The notes below the pieces were generated by a model that saw only the letters and a program-made list of their open reading frames with translations, was not told where the DNA came from and made no database searches. This document shows positions 9,090-22,297 of a DNA stretch of 64,000 nt, piece by piece; position 1 is the stretch's first letter, and every line of letters starts with the position of its first letter. The stretch spans positions 1-64,000 of the forward strand of contig NYZU01000008.1 in NCBI GenBank assembly GCA_002686055.1. Direction: 5' to 3'. The position numbers and the translations under genes were made by a program. Source of the DNA: Oceanospirillaceae bacterium. GTDB taxonomy: Bacteria > Pseudomonadota > Gammaproteobacteria > Pseudomonadales > Balneatricaceae.

Positions 9090-11288
9090 CTAGCTTAAGT
9101 GTTGCTTATAAGGCGGTAAGGAATCAAGCAATTGTTTGCCATAACGCTTGCTAATCAAACGCTTATCTAAGACCGTTATACGCCCCTTATCATTCTCATT
9201 GCGCAATAATCTGCCCGTTGCCTGAATAAGTCTTACACTGGCTTCTGGGACAGATAGTTGGGTAAATGCATTACCACCGCTTACCTCAATCCACTCCGCT
9301 AAAGCGGCTGGCACTGGGCGATCAGGGACAGTAAATGGCAAGCGTGTAATGACCACATGGGTTAAGTAGTCACCGGGCAAATCGATACCTTCAGCAAAGC
9401 TGGCTAAACCAAACAGGATGCTACCTTCACCATCATCAATACGCTGTCGATGTTGTTCCAATAGTCGCTGTTTGGATGAATCACCTTGTTGCAAAATCAT
9501 ATCTTGCCAACGACTGGGCAGACCACTAAACACTTGCTGCATCACCCGCCGCGAAGTAAACAGCACCAAACTACCTTCATGGGTTGTTAAATGTTTTGGC
9601 AGAGCACTAATCAAGGCTTGTACAAAATGCTCCTCCATGCCTGGTTCAACGGCGTCTTCAGGCACAGTGATAGAGGAAGCTGAAAAATCAAAAGGGCTAG
9701 CCAGAGCCAACATTGTACTCTCCTGACCTAAGCCTGTGTGCATCAATAACTGATCAAAACGTCCCACAGCCATAAGTGTGGCCGAGGTAATCACAGCAGC
9801 AAAGCAGCGTTGCCAAAGGTTCTGTTGTAATAGTTTGTTGGCCAAAATGGGACTCGAGGCGAGTTCGATATCAACCCGTTCTGGTGTTTGCCAGTGCTGC
9901 AACCATCGCGCCATTGGCACTTCCCCAGTTTCTTCAAGGGTCGCATATGATTGCCATAATAAGTCTTGGGAGAGGCTATTCTGAGCCCAAGCGCCAGTGA
10001 CAGCAAAATAGGTCTCGGCCAAACTCGCTTCTAAACCATTTTGTTCACCTTTAACTACTTCATCTACCACTTCATGTAGACTATCAAGATCGCGAATTAA
10101 GCGTTTGGTCAGTAAGGATAATTGCGCCGCTTGTGTGCGTAAGGCGTCTGGCACAACACCATTAGCAAAGCGCATACTAGCTACTTGTTGATAATCATCT
10201 TGGGCGGCAAAAGCCGGCTGTTCAAGTAAACGTTCCAGCTCAACCATTGCCGTATCAAGACCTTGGAGATGCTCTTGAATATTGATGCTTAAACGCGCGC
10301 CATGGCCACCGCCCTGCCAATCTTTAGCAAAGCGTTTTACCCCCGTGCGAACTTGGGAATACCAACGCAGTAATTGCCTAACACCCTGTTGATGGGTAAA
10401 TTGGCGTAAGGTCTTATCGGCTAGATGATGGCCCTCATCAAACACATATATGGCATCTTCAGGAGCAGGTAATATAGCCCCACCACCGAGCTGTAAATCG
10501 GCAAGTACTAAGTCATGATTAGTCACGATGCAATCGACTTGCTCAAGGCCTGCTCGGGCTTTAAAAAATGGACACTCATTAAAAAAGCTGCAGCGGCGGT
10601 TAGTACAGCCTCGATGGTCAGTAGTGACCGGCCGCCAATGATCTTCAGGCAAAGCATCTTCCCAAGCATCACGATCGCCATCCCATTGACCATCACCAAT
10701 GGCGCTCAGCATATCTTGATAGAGAACCTGCTGATCATTATCCAATTGCAGGGCTAATTCATCCTCAAACAAAGCCTGATTGGGATCAATAGATTTATGG
10801 TTGGAGAGAACAGCATCTAGTCTGGATAAACACACATAGCGACGCCGTCCCTTAGCTAATAGATAGTTAAAATCTAACTGACCATGGTGTTTAATAGCTG
10901 GCAAATCCTTGGCCATAATTTGCTCTTGTAAAGCAATAGTAGCGGTACTGATAACCAGCTTCTTGTCCAATGCTTGGGCCACAGGTAAGGCGGCTACGAC
11001 ATAGGCAAGGGTCTTCCCGGTACCTGTCCCCGCCTCAATAATACAAGCTGGGTTTTCACCCAAGCGAGAGCCATCACTATCTTGTTTAATAGCTAACAGA
11101 TGATTGGCTATGGCAGCAATCATTTGTTTTTGCCCCCAGCGAGGCTTAAGTTCTAAACCAGTAATTAATTGGCGATACAGGGTTTGTATCGAGGTTTTGA
11201 TTTCTTTAGCTTGTGTCACACAATAATCCAATAGAGTCAGTGAATACTGACTGCAGCTACAACCATGCTTGAGGTCTAGTCTAACCAC
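9090..11288 (-). CDS. dinG: ATP-dependent DNA helicase DinG-like (exact start uncertain)
   Basis: EAGTGTGKTLAYVV Walker A, four-Cys region CTNRRCSFFNECPFFKAR, FDEGHHL (DEAH-type), QATGRLLRNENDKG. Confidence 0.92.
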   Translation of the reverse strand: MVRLDLKHGCSCSQYSLTLLDYCVTQAKEIKTSIQTLYRQLITGLELKPRWGQKQMIAAIANHLLAIKQDSDGSRLGENPACIIEAGTGTGKTLAYVVAALPVAQALDKKLVISTATIALQEQIMAKDLPAIKHHGQLDFNYLLAKGRRRYVCLSRLDAVLSNHKSIDPNQALFEDELALQLDNDQQVLYQDMLSAIGDGQWDGDRDAWEDALPEDHWRPVTTDHRGCTNRRCSFFNECPFFKARAGLEQVDCIVTNHDLVLADLQLGGGAILPAPEDAIYVFDEGHHLADKTLRQFTHQQGVRQLLRWYSQVRTGVKRFAKDWQGGGHGARLSINIQEHLQGLDTAMVELERLLEQPAFAAQDDYQQVASMRFANGVVPDALRTQAAQLSLLTKRLIRDLDSLHEVVDEVVKGEQNGLEASLAETYFAVTGAWAQNSLSQDLLWQSYATLEETGEVPMARWLQHWQTPERVDIELASSPILANKLLQQNLWQRCFAAVITSATLMAVGRFDQLLMHTGLGQESTMLALASPFDFSASSITVPEDAVEPGMEEHFVQALISALPKHLTTHEGSLVLFTSRRVMQQVFSGLPSRWQDMILQQGDSSKQRLLEQHRQRIDDGEGSILFGLASFAEGIDLPGDYLTHVVITRLPFTVPDRPVPAALAEWIEVSGGNAFTQLSVPEASVRLIQATGRLLRNENDKGRITVLDKRLISKRYGKQLLDSLPPYKQHLS

Positions 11289-11336
11289 ACCACAAATTTG
11301 AGCAACCGAAAAAAAAGCTTGCCAGCAAGAATTTAA

Positions 11337-11352
11337 CTGTTAATATATACAG
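11337..11352. promoter_or_regulatory. LexA/SOS box 1
   Basis: CTGT-TAATATAT-ACAG, perfect CTGT-N8-ACAG. Confidence 0.9.
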
Positions 11353-11355
11353 TAA

Positions 11356-11371
11356 CTGTATAAATACACAG
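11356..11371. promoter_or_regulatory. LexA/SOS box 2
   Basis: CTGT-ATAAATAC-ACAG, perfect CTGT-N8-ACAG, 19 bp downstream of box 1. Confidence 0.9.
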
Positions 11372-11418
11372 TTTATCACAGGAATAAATTTTTGTCGGCA
11401 TTATCGTGAGAGGCCGTT

Positions 11419-12030
11419 ATGTTAAAACTTACCCCACGTCAGGATCAGGTACTAACTTGTATTCGTGACCATATTACTGATACCGGTTATCCGCCCACGC
11501 GGGCCGAAATTGCCCAAGAGCTGGGTTTTAAATCACCCAATGCTGCGGAAGACCACTTAAAAGCGTTGGCACGTAAGGGAGCCATTGAGATTATAGCTGG
11601 TGCATCCCGTGGTATTCGCGTGCCAGATATGGATGAGCCGGAGGATCAAGGTTTGCCGGTTATTGGTATGGTGGCAGCTGGTAGCCCAATGCTAGCGCCA
11701 GAGCATATTAGTGAATATTGCGCCCTACCAGATGGTTTATTTTACCCTAAGGCTGACTATCTGCTCCAAGTTAGTGGTATGTCCATGAAAGATATTGGCA
11801 TTTATGATGGTGATTTACTCGCTGTACATAAGACAGACCAAGCTCGAAATGGCCAAATCGTCGTCGCCCGAGTTGATGATGAAGTCACTGTAAAGCGCTT
11901 CCAACGGGTTGGCAATAAAGTGCTGCTAATTGCAGAAAATGAAGATTATGCACCCATTGAGGTAGATCTTAATCGCCAACGCTTAAGCATCGAAGGTCTT
12001 AGCGTTGGTGTTATTAGACGCAGTAGCTAA
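11419..12030 (+). CDS. lexA: LexA repressor
   Basis: [58 protein letters not shown]; Ala-Gly cleavage site in VAAGSP; catalytic SGMSM. Confidence 0.97.
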   Translation: MLKLTPRQDQVLTCIRDHITDTGYPPTRAEIAQELGFKSPNAAEDHLKALARKGAIEIIAGASRGIRVPDMDEPEDQGLPVIGMVAAGSPMLAPEHISEYCALPDGLFYPKADYLLQVSGMSMKDIGIYDGDLLAVHKTDQARNGQIVVARVDDEVTVKRFQRVGNKVLLIAENEDYAPIEVDLNRQRLSIEGLSVGVIRRSS

Positions 12031-12072
12031 ATCATCTTTAGTGGTAAAGATTAGAGATTAGAGCAAGGATGC

Positions 12073-12603
12073 TTAACATTCCTCTAACTCAGCTTGAACC
12101 GTATCAAGTATAGATTGCTGAGCTCTTATCCATTCGCCTACGGGCCATAGGTCTGGGTCATCTAGGCTGTCACTCTTGACTATATCAATCGTCATTATCT
12201 GAGCATTTTCTGAAGCCTGAGCTGGTGCCACAGTGGCACCTTCAGTAAAGATAACTTGCGCTTGCTGTAAAGCTGCCAGATGGCCATCTTCCAATGCCTG
12301 TTTCAGTGTTTGTGCCGATGCTGACAAAAAGCTTTGCTCTTGTAACAGGGTTAAAATCTCAGGTAGGGAAAGATTAGCCGTAGCCAACATACGTGTATCT
12401 GCTAACTGTTTTAACACAGCTGTAGCTAAACAGTGACCTGCTTGCAATAGATGATAGACAACGGCGCCTTGATAGGCGCGCCTTTGTGCCCGTTGACGCC
12501 AGTAATCAGAACTTTCTGTATCGCCATAGGCAGCCAACATATCCTGCCATAATATATTGGCATAAACGCATTGTTGACGGCTAAGACGAAGCGCTTCTTG
12601 CAT
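12073..12603 (-). CDS. DUF6586-type conserved protein
   Basis: Intact 176-aa ORF abutting top[29 protein letters not shown]. Confidence 0.6.
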   Translation of the reverse strand: MQEALRLSRQQCVYANILWQDMLAAYGDTESSDYWRQRAQRRAYQGAVVYHLLQAGHCLATAVLKQLADTRMLATANLSLPEILTLLQEQSFLSASAQTLKQALEDGHLAALQQAQVIFTEGATVAPAQASENAQIMTIDIVKSDSLDDPDLWPVGEWIRAQQSILDTVQAELEEC

Positions 12604-15251
12604 TAAGATTTCTTGGCTTTTGCTTTGCTAGCTTTGGCAGCCTCAACCCAACGACCATTCTCATAGGTTGCGCGCCAACCACTGGCTTTCTTATCAACTT
12701 CGGTCATCACATATTGGGCTTGGGATTTACGACTAAAGCGAACAATACTCGGATTACCATCAGGATCTTTCACCGGTGCAGTTAGCAAAAAACTATACTT
12801 GGGATCTAAGCGATCCTTTACGGATAGTAATTCTGCAATTAAAGGTGCACGGGTTTCACGATTTTTAGGGAACTTGCTGGCAGCCAAAAAGAGCCCAGCC
12901 GCACCATCCCGCAATATATAATGATCATCGACTTTTTCACAGGCCAGTTCAGGCATGGGAATAGGATCCATTTTAGGGGGTGCAGGCTGGCCACTGCGTA
13001 ATAGTTTACGCGTGTTTTTACATTCACTATTTGAACAATCAAAGTATTTGCCAAAACGCCCATTTTTCAAATGCATATCGTGACCACATTTGTCACATTC
13101 TAGTTTTGGCCCATCATAACCCTTAATACGGAATTCACCTTGCTCAACTTCAAAGCCCGAGCAATCAGGATTATTACCACACACATGTAACTTACGCTTG
13201 GCATCAATCAGATAACTATCCATTGCTGTGCCACAGAGTTTGCAACGATGTTTTTGAATCAACAGCCGCGATTCAGCTTCATCATCGGCATCCACGGCGA
13301 CCACCTCATCGCCAGAGGTCAAATTAACCGTCGCCTTACAACGCTCCTTAGGCGGCAAGGCATAACCAGAACAGCCTAGGAATACCCCTGTTGAAGCTGT
13401 ACGTATAGTCATTGGGCGACCACATTCGGTACAAGCAATATCGGTCACAGTGGGATCATTGGCGCGCATACCACTGGCACTCTCGGCTTCATTCAACTTG
13501 CGCATAAAAGCCCGGTAGAAGACGTTTAATAAACGCTTCCATTGCGTTTCACCACCAGCCACACTATCCAAGCGTTTTTCCATATTGGCAGTAAAGTCGT
13601 AGTCCATCAGATCAGCAAAGCTTTCTTCCAAACGATCAGTAACAATATCGCCCATTTTTTCCGCATAAAAACGGCGGTTTTGTGCACTTACATAACCACG
13701 CTCTTGAATCGTAGAAATAATGGCAGCATAGGTAGAAGGACGACCTATGCCTTTTTTCTCTAACTCTTTAACCAAGCTAGCCTCTGAATAACGTGGAGCA
13801 GGCTTAGTAAAATGCTGGCTAGGCTTCAATTGCTTTAGATTAATCTGATCACCTTCTTGCAGATCAGGCAGTGACAGATCATCTTCTTTATTGCTGGCAC
13901 TGGGTTGTACTTTGGTATAACCATCAAAGCGCATAATACGACCACGAGTACGCAACTGAAAATCACCGGCGGCAATGGTAATACCGGTACTGGTAAACTG
14001 TGCAGGCATCATCTGACAAGCCACAAACTGACGCCAAATTAGTTCATATAAACGTTCAGCATCACGTTCCATGCCCACCAACTGGGTGGATTTAACATTT
14101 ACATCTGAAGGACGAATAGCCTCATGAGCCTCTTGTGCGCCATCCTTGCTAGAATACTTATTGGCTGTTTTAGGTAAATACTGCTCACCATATTGATCAG
14201 CAATAAAGTCACGGCAGTTAGCCACGGCCTCCTGACTCAAATTGGTTGAGTCAGTACGCATATAGGTTATATGTCCAGCTTCATATAAGCGCTGCGCCAT
14301 CATCATGGTCTTTTTAACCCCAAAGCCTAGGCGCGTACTCGCTGCCTGTTGCAAGGTTGAGGTGATATAGGGTGCTGATGGGCGACTTGAAGTTGCTTTG
14401 TCGGTGCGGCGTTGGACAACAAAGTTTTGCGCTTCTAATTCAGCTAAAGCGGTTTTTGTCTGAGCTTCATTATTAGGGCGGAAATCACTACCCTGATATT
14501 TAAACACCTGCGCCACAAAGGCCTGTTGCTCAGTGTTTTCTACATCTGCTTTTACTTCCCAATATTCTTCTGGAATAAAAGCACGAATCTCCCGCTCTCT
14601 TTCGACTACTAACTTCACTGCTACGGATTGGACACGCCCAGCAGATAAGCCACGGGCAATTTTAGCCCATAATAGGGGGGACACCATAAAACCAACAACA
14701 CGATCAAGAAAACGTCGAGCCTGTTGAGCTTCCACTTGATCCATATTTAACTGCCCAGGAGCAGCGAAAGCCTGGGCTATAGCGGTTTTGGTAATTTCAT
14801 TGAAAACTACCCGTTGATAGCGACTTTCATCGCCACCAATAGCTTCTTTTAAGTGCCAAGCAATAGCCTCACCTTCGCGATCCAAGTCCGTTGCTAGGTA
14901 GATGGCATCCGCATTTTTTGCTAAGCGTTTTAATTCATCAACAACTTTTTCTTTACCGGGTAATATTTGGTAATCAGCTTGCCAATTATTTTCTGGGTCA
15001 ATACCCATACGCCGCACAAGCTGACGCCTAGCTCGAGCAGCTTTATATATTTCTTTATCTTCGGGTGCCATTTTACGCACTTTAGCTGCCTCTGCAGCGC
15101 GTGCTTTAGGATCACTACTAGAAGCTGAACCCTTGGTAGGCAAATCACGAATATGCCCTACACTAGACTTTACTATAAAGTCATTACCAAGGTATTTATT
15201 GATGGTTTTAGCCTTGGCTGGCGATTCGACAATGACGAGGGATTTACCCAT
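12603..15251 (-). CDS. topA: DNA topoisomerase I
   Basis: [48 protein letters not shown]-terminal zinc-finger repeats. Confidence 0.98.
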   Translation of the reverse strand: MGKSLVIVESPAKAKTINKYLGNDFIVKSSVGHIRDLPTKGSASSSDPKARAAEAAKVRKMAPEDKEIYKAARARRQLVRRMGIDPENNWQADYQILPGKEKVVDELKRLAKNADAIYLATDLDREGEAIAWHLKEAIGGDESRYQRVVFNEITKTAIAQAFAAPGQLNMDQVEAQQARRFLDRVVGFMVSPLLWAKIARGLSAGRVQSVAVKLVVEREREIRAFIPEEYWEVKADVENTEQQAFVAQVFKYQGSDFRPNNEAQTKTALAELEAQNFVVQRRTDKATSSRPSAPYITSTLQQAASTRLGFGVKKTMMMAQRLYEAGHITYMRTDSTNLSQEAVANCRDFIADQYGEQYLPKTANKYSSKDGAQEAHEAIRPSDVNVKSTQLVGMERDAERLYELIWRQFVACQMMPAQFTSTGITIAAGDFQLRTRGRIMRFDGYTKVQPSASNKEDDLSLPDLQEGDQINLKQLKPSQHFTKPAPRYSEASLVKELEKKGIGRPSTYAAIISTIQERGYVSAQNRRFYAEKMGDIVTDRLEESFADLMDYDFTANMEKRLDSVAGGETQWKRLLNVFYRAFMRKLNEAESASGMRANDPTVTDIACTECGRPMTIRTASTGVFLGCSGYALPPKERCKATVNLTSGDEVVAVDADDEAESRLLIQKHRCKLCGTAMDSYLIDAKRKLHVCGNNPDCSGFEVEQGEFRIKGYDGPKLECDKCGHDMHLKNGRFGKYFDCSNSECKNTRKLLRSGQPAPPKMDPIPMPELACEKVDDHYILRDGAAGLFLAASKFPKNRETRAPLIAELLSVKDRLDPKYSFLLTAPVKDPDGNPSIVRFSRKSQAQYVMTEVDKKASGWRATYENGRWVEAAKASKAKAKKS

Positions 15252-15474
15252 TTAATTGGTTCCAAATATTATGACTATGCTAGTCATACCAAGCTATTGT
15301 AAATAGCTCGAAGTTGTAAGTTCAAAGGTGATAGTGCAAAGCGCACTTAGTTTAGACTGCAAAAAACTAAGGTCAAGTCCTTTTCAGGTTAATATTCACT
15401 ATCTATTTTTAAAATTTCATTATTTGGAGTAAAAATCAACCTTTAAGATAAATATATTCAAAAAATTTCTTCGT

Positions 15475-15553
15475 TATGGGTATATTGTGACACTCAACTA
15501 TCTACTCAGATTGATCAAGCCAACAGATAAATAGTAGCAACAATATACCCATA
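15475..15553. repeat. 14-bp perfect inverted repeat (TATGGGTATATTGT / ACAATATACCCATA) enclosing 51 nt
   Basis: Arms at 15475-15488 and 15540-15553 read directly. Confidence 0.7.
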
Positions 15554-15586
15554 AACAATTAATTGGTACTTATAACCAAGTTATAT

Positions 15587-16765
<1,179 letters not shown>

Positions 16766-16774
16766 TTACTCCCG

Positions 16775-18943
16775 TTATTGGCCTTTGGCCTGCATATTGC
16801 CATAAAAAGTTTCGCCTGCTGCGGCCATACTGCGTATTGATTCAGGCAAAGAAAATAGTGGACTTTCTGCAGCTAAGTTATCAGCCATCTCACATATAGT
16901 CTGTAAACCAAGGGTATCCATATATTTACAGGCGCCGCCAATAAACGGAGGAAAGCCCAATCCATATACCAGTGCCAAATCAGCTTCCGCTGGCGAGGCA
17001 ACAATATTCTCCTCTAGACAACGCGTCACTTCCAAACACAAAGGCAACATAAGGAAATCAATAATTTCTTGATCTTCCATAGTTACTGGAGCGTCATTGA
17101 GGGCTGCCAAGGTAGCCACAATTGTCTCATCAACGAGTTTCTGCGGACGGCCTTTACGATCTTTTTCATACTGATAAAAACCTAGCCCATTCTTTTGCCC
17201 AAAACGTTGCTTGTCGTACATGATGCTGACAATGGCTTCACCTTGACCTGCCATGCGCTCAGGAAAGCCTTCGGCCATGACATTTTGACAATGATGAGCT
17301 GTATCAATACCTACCACATCTAACAAATAAGCGGGACCCATAGGCCATCCAAAACGCTCCATTAGTTTGTCAATGCGGCGAAAGTCGATACCTTTTTCCA
17401 CCAACATACCAAAGCCACCAAAATAGGGAAATAATACGCGGTTAACAAAGAAACCAGGGCAATCATTTACTACCACAGGCTTTTTACCCATAGCATTGGC
17501 ATAAGCTACCGTAGTGGCGATGGTTTTATCGCTGGTTTTGGCACCCCGGATAATTTCTACCAAGGGCATACGATGCACTGGGTTAAAGAAGTGCATGCCA
17601 CAAAAACGACTCGGGTCTTGTAAAGCTTGGGCTAACAGGTCAATGGAAATAGTAGAAGTATTAGAGGTTAGCACCGCATGTTCTGGCAACTGTTGCTCTA
17701 CCTCAGCGAGTACTTGTGACTTTACTTTGGGGTTTTCCACCACCGCCTCAACTACAAGATCGACATTAGCCAAGTCAGCGTAATTTAATGTAGGCCGAAT
17801 TTGATTAAGAATTTTAGCCATTTTTTGACTATCTAAACGCCCACGACTGACTAATTTATCTAAGATTTTTGCCGCTTCGTCTAAGCCTAATTGTAAAGCT
17901 TGATCGGCTATATCTTTCATAACGATGGGGATACCTTTATAAGCCGATTGGTAAGCAATACCACCGCCCATAATGCCGGCACCCAATACTGCTGATAAAT
18001 TAACTTCGGCAGCTATTTTGCTATGTTTTTTAACAGTCCGTTTGAGGTACTGATCAGCTAAAAATAGCCCTACTAAATTAGTCGCAACGGAGGTTTTACA
18101 TAACTTAGCAAAGCTCTTAGCTTCAACGAGCAAAGCCTTATCACGACTCATATTGGCATGTTTTTGAATAGTCTTAATGGCTTGCACTGGCGCTGGGTAA
18201 TGCGGGCCAGCTTTGCCAGCAACAAAACCTTTGGCGGTCTCAAACGCCATCATCTGTTCGATTGGGGTCAAACCAAGCTTAGTGTTTTTTTGTGTCTTAC
18301 GTTTAGTGAAATCTAATTCACCAGCTATACAACGCTGTAATAGATCAACACCTGCATCTAATAAAGCATCGGCTTCTACAACCGCATCAGCTGCGCCATC
18401 AGCCATGGCAACCGTGGCTTTTTTGGTACTGCCACTACAAATCCATTCAATGGCGTTATCGACACCAATTAAACGCGGCAAGCGGACACTGCCACCCCAA
18501 CCAGGCATAATACCAAGCTTGACCTCGGGTAACGCCACACTACCCTGTGCAGACATAATGCGGTAATCAGCGGCCAAACACACTTCAAAGCCACCGCCAA
18601 ATGCCATACCGTTAATTAAAGCGACGCTCGGAATCGGCAGGTCTTCAAGCATATTGAAGGTATTATTGACCTGCATATTCATGGCCATTAATTCATCTTC
18701 AGGGTAAGCAAAGAAGGAGAGAAATTCAGTAATATCAGCGCCAACAATAAAGGCTGACTTAGCACTCGTAAGCATTAGACCTTTGATGTTGCTATCAGCT
18801 TTGATGGCAGATATAGCAGCAGCCAATTCCTCAAGGGTAGCAGCATTAAACTTATTGACAGATTCGTCAGATAGGTCAAAGGTTAATTTGGCGATCTGTT
18901 GGTCGTGCATTGCAACCTGCACGCCTTTGCCCGCATAGATCAT
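16775..18943 (-). CDS. fadB: Fatty-acid oxidation complex alpha subunit
   Basis: Enoyl-CoA hydratase domain ([18 protein letters not shown]) followed by 3-hydroxyacyl-CoA dehydrogenase domain ([31 protein letters not shown]). Confidence 0.96.
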   Translation of the reverse strand: MIYAGKGVQVAMHDQQIAKLTFDLSDESVNKFNAATLEELAAAISAIKADSNIKGLMLTSAKSAFIVGADITEFLSFFAYPEDELMAMNMQVNNTFNMLEDLPIPSVALINGMAFGGGFEVCLAADYRIMSAQGSVALPEVKLGIMPGWGGSVRLPRLIGVDNAIEWICSGSTKKATVAMADGAADAVVEADALLDAGVDLLQRCIAGELDFTKRKTQKNTKLGLTPIEQMMAFETAKGFVAGKAGPHYPAPVQAIKTIQKHANMSRDKALLVEAKSFAKLCKTSVATNLVGLFLADQYLKRTVKKHSKIAAEVNLSAVLGAGIMGGGIAYQSAYKGIPIVMKDIADQALQLGLDEAAKILDKLVSRGRLDSQKMAKILNQIRPTLNYADLANVDLVVEAVVENPKVKSQVLAEVEQQLPEHAVLTSNTSTISIDLLAQALQDPSRFCGMHFFNPVHRMPLVEIIRGAKTSDKTIATTVAYANAMGKKPVVVNDCPGFFVNRVLFPYFGGFGMLVEKGIDFRRIDKLMERFGWPMGPAYLLDVVGIDTAHHCQNVMAEGFPERMAGQGEAIVSIMYDKQRFGQKNGLGFYQYEKDRKGRPQKLVDETIVATLAALNDAPVTMEDQEIIDFLMLPLCLEVTRCLEENIVASPAEADLALVYGLGFPPFIGGACKYMDTLGLQTICEMADNLAAESPLFSLPESIRSMAAAGETFYGNMQAKGQ

Positions 18944-19116
18944 GCTTGGACTCCTTATTAGTTAGATTGCCCAAAACAGATAAGTATTAGAGCAAAATTC
19001 ATACAAGCGTTTTATTTTCCCTCTCAAGTTAAAATTAGTGCCTATTAATGTCAACTATGACTGACTAGACACAATATATTTGAACAAGCTAAAGCGCCCA
19101 AAAGAAGTACCAAAAC

Positions 19117-19629
19117 TTACAAAGACTGATCGATAAGATCCTTTAACACACCCACCAGCTCATCAAGTTCAGCAGGTGTCGCATTTTCATGCCAATAAGC
19201 AGCAACGTTAACGGGAGAGGCGCCTAGGGCATAAACATCCGTTGGTAAGCGCTCTATAAGTAGGCATAGGGCTTGGGTTTGTTGTGCCGTTAGGGCACCC
19301 TCCCCGCGATTCCAGCACCAACCCGATGGCAATCCTTTGGTATTAAGGCCACGGGCACGAAAAACTTCCCAATGATGATTTTTACTTAGTTGTTTGCTAG
19401 CTGCACTGGGGCGTGGAACATTATAGGATGTTGCTAATTGGCTTTCGGGGGCTATTTCTCCTTGTTCACGAGGTCCTTGTATTTTTCCTATACGAACTTG
19501 CACTCCCTGCTGCATGGCTAGCTTACGAATTTTAGCCTGCGCCCTTTGCACTGGCGTTGGCAAAACCCATGATATGGAGCCTGCTAAAGACAAGACAACT
19601 AGAGCAACAATTAACCATTTATATTCCAT
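19117..19629 (-). CDS. Hypothetical protein with N-terminal membrane anchor/signal
   Basis: 170-aa ORF; N-terminal hydrophobic segment WLIVALVVLSLAGSISWVL; codon continuity. Confidence 0.6.
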   Translation of the reverse strand: MEYKWLIVALVVLSLAGSISWVLPTPVQRAQAKIRKLAMQQGVQVRIGKIQGPREQGEIAPESQLATSYNVPRPSAASKQLSKNHHWEVFRARGLNTKGLPSGWCWNRGEGALTAQQTQALCLLIERLPTDVYALGASPVNVAAYWHENATPAELDELVGVLKDLIDQSL

Positions 19630-19813
19630 AAACCACTATCCACCAACTAATAAACTGCACTTTTCGGTCTATCAGTGTAACACTTGTCATATACCTAGCG
19701 CCTTATGTTAGACTGAAAATTAAGCAAATATTTAACGCTGCTAACTACTAATCATGACAACTATTTAATACTTATTATTTAAGTTACATCAGGACTGCTG
19801 GAGGATCTAACGT

Positions 19814-20242
19814 ATGCAAACTTATAGCCATATTCTTGTCGCTGTTGATCTTAATGAAGAAGCCGAACCGGTTAGCAAAAAGGCCTTTGAACTAGCCCAA
19901 CTTACCGGTGCTAAATTACACTTTATGCATGTTACTGAGCCAATTAGCTATGCCTATGGTGGTGATGTACCCATGGACCTCAGTGCCGTTCAAGAACAAT
20001 TGCATGAACATGCTAAAGAACGTATGGAAGCGTTTATAAAAAGTGCCGACTTACAGGCACATAGTAAGATTTTGGCTAATGGCCATATTGAGGCAGAAAT
20101 TCATCGAGCGGCAGAAAAAATTGGTGCTGATTTAATTGTTGTGGGTAGCCATGGTCGGCATGGATTAGCTTTATTGTTAGGCTCCACCTCAAATAGTGTT
20201 TTGCATGGCGCTAGCTGCGATGTCTTAGCCGTGCGGATTTAA
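19814..20242 (+). CDS. uspA: Universal stress protein family
   Basis: HILVAVDLNEEAEPV...LIVVGSHGRHGLALLLGSTSNSVLHGASCDVLAVRI. Confidence 0.93.
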   Translation: MQTYSHILVAVDLNEEAEPVSKKAFELAQLTGAKLHFMHVTEPISYAYGGDVPMDLSAVQEQLHEHAKERMEAFIKSADLQAHSKILANGHIEAEIHRAAEKIGADLIVVGSHGRHGLALLLGSTSNSVLHGASCDVLAVRI

Positions 20243-22147
20243 CTAAGCTAACATTTCCTCAATTTCCATCCAGCGCTCCATAGCCTGTTCTAAGGCTTGT
20301 TCTTTGGCGCTTAGTTGTCCTAGCTTGTCACTCACCAGGGTATGTTCCTGAGTATAGAAATCAGGGTCTCCTACCTCATCTTGTAGCTTGGCTAATTCCA
20401 CTTCCAAAGCTTCAATCAGTTCTGGTAATTGATCTAACTCTCGTTGCACTTTATAACTCAGCTTTTTGGTTTGTTTGGCAACTGCAGGTGGCGCTGATTT
20501 ACTCGCAACTTGTGGCTTTTCTTTGTGACTGGTATCTATATCCACAAAGGCGCTTTGTAGCCTCCCGCCACGGTCAAACCAGTCACTATAGCCACCCACT
20601 GATTCCTCAATATTTCCCTGGCCATCAAACACCAAACATGAAGTAACCACACGATCCAAAAATACCCGGTCGTGACTAACCAACAACACTGTGCCTTTAT
20701 ATTCAGCTAATAACTCCTCCAACAACTCCAAAGTCTCTATATCAAGATCGTTGGTTGGTTCATCTAGTACCAGTACATTCGCTGGCTTACTAAATAGCTT
20801 GGCTAATAACAGACGATTGCGCTCGCCACCGGAAAGACTACTGACGGGGCTCCGAACGCGTTCTGGGGCAAACAAGAAGTCTCCTAAATAACCCATCACA
20901 TGTTTTTGTTTGCCATTTATGTCAATGCTTTCACGCCCTTCAGCCAAATTATCCATCACGGTTTTATCAAGATCTAGCTGATCACGTAATTGATCAAAAT
21001 AGGCTACTTGAATACGTGTACCTGTTTGCACCTTGCCAGACTGGGGTTTTAACTCCCCTAACAGAATACGCAGTAAAGTGGATTTACCAACGCCATTGGC
21101 GCCCACTAAGCCAATACGATCACCTTTGATTAGGGTAAAGTTAAAGCCGCGCAACAACGTTTGTTCACCATAGCCATGATTAACCGACTGCATTTCGCAA
21201 ATAAGCTTGCCAGAACCTTGCCCCCTAGCCACCTGCATATTCGCCGTACCCTGTCGTTCACGCCTTTGACTGCGCTGTTTACGCAAATCTTCTAAAGCGC
21301 GCACTCGCCCTTCATTACGGGTACGTCGAGCCTTAATTCCTTGACGAATCCAGACCTCTTCTTGAGCCAACTTTTTATCAAACAGCGCATTATGACGCTC
21401 TTCCTCAACTAATTGTTGTTCACGATAAGCCAGAAAACGCTCATAATTGCCTGGGAAGTAATGCAACTGCCCTCGATCAAGTTCCATAATGCGGTTAGCT
21501 AAGGCTTGTAGAAAACGTCTATCGTGGGTGATAAAGACGATTGCACCATTAAAACCTAATAATTGTTGTTCCAACCATTCGATAGCCAATAAATCTAGAT
21601 GGTTGGTAGGCTCATCAAGCAATAATAAGGTTGGTTCTGATACCAGTGCGCGAGCCAAACTGACACGCCGCCGCCAACCACCAGATAACTCACTTAAGGG
21701 TCGGCTTCCATCAAGTTGCAAGCGGGATAAAATACGCTCAACTTTGTTTTCCATTTGCCAACCATCTAGCTCATCCAATTGTTGGCTAACTTGTTCAAGC
21801 TGTTGCATACCGGCTTGATTGAGTTCCTGGCTAGTGAGACTGGAATGTTGTTGGCGCAGAGAATAAACATCAGCCAAGCCCATGGCTACTACCTCAGCCA
21901 CTTTAAGGTCTTCTCGTTCAGGTAAGTCTTGTTGTAAATAACCAATTCGACAAGCAGGGCTGCGCCAGACAGTGCCGCCATCAGCTGACTGTTCACCCGA
22001 TAGCACTTTCATTAAACTAGACTTGCCAGCCCCATTGCGACCAATTAAACAAATTCGATCACCCATATCGATTTGTAATTCCACGCCATCAAGCAAAGGC
22101 GCCGAGCCATAGGCCAAATGAACCTGTTCCAGCCGCATTAAATTCAT
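20243..22147 (-). CDS. uup: ABC-F family ATP-binding protein Uup
   Basis: Two Walker A motifs (GRNGAGKSSL, GANGVGKSTL), LSGGWRRR and LSGGERNR signatures, C-terminal coiled coil. Confidence 0.93.
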   Translation of the reverse strand: MNLMRLEQVHLAYGSAPLLDGVELQIDMGDRICLIGRNGAGKSSLMKVLSGEQSADGGTVWRSPACRIGYLQQDLPEREDLKVAEVVAMGLADVYSLRQQHSSLTSQELNQAGMQQLEQVSQQLDELDGWQMENKVERILSRLQLDGSRPLSELSGGWRRRVSLARALVSEPTLLLLDEPTNHLDLLAIEWLEQQLLGFNGAIVFITHDRRFLQALANRIMELDRGQLHYFPGNYERFLAYREQQLVEEERHNALFDKKLAQEEVWIRQGIKARRTRNEGRVRALEDLRKQRSQRRERQGTANMQVARGQGSGKLICEMQSVNHGYGEQTLLRGFNFTLIKGDRIGLVGANGVGKSTLLRILLGELKPQSGKVQTGTRIQVAYFDQLRDQLDLDKTVMDNLAEGRESIDINGKQKHVMGYLGDFLFAPERVRSPVSSLSGGERNRLLLAKLFSKPANVLVLDEPTNDLDIETLELLEELLAEYKGTVLLVSHDRVFLDRVVTSCLVFDGQGNIEESVGGYSDWFDRGGRLQSAFVDIDTSHKEKPQVASKSAPPAVAKQTKKLSYKVQRELDQLPELIEALEVELAKLQDEVGDPDFYTQEHTLVSDKLGQLSAKEQALEQAMERWMEIEEMLA

Positions 22148-22297
22148 ATTTAAACCTTAATTAGTCAACCAGTCAGTTGTGACTCGATCTTATATAGAAT
22201 AATTATACCGAATCTACTTGGGTTACCGTCAGTAGTTAGGCACTTAATTTGCGAAAAAATCTATCCTGCTTGCCAACTAGGAAGGCAAGTCGTTAAT

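Noticed and set aside
12034-12051. ATCTTTA-GTGG-TAAAGAT hairpin between lexA and the DUF6586 gene
   Set aside because: Short AT-rich stem with no T-run; insufficient to call a terminator.
22269-22290. CTTGCC-N9-GGCAAG inverted repeat upstream of tatD
   Set aside because: 6-bp arms are expected by chance in intergenic sequence; no other support.
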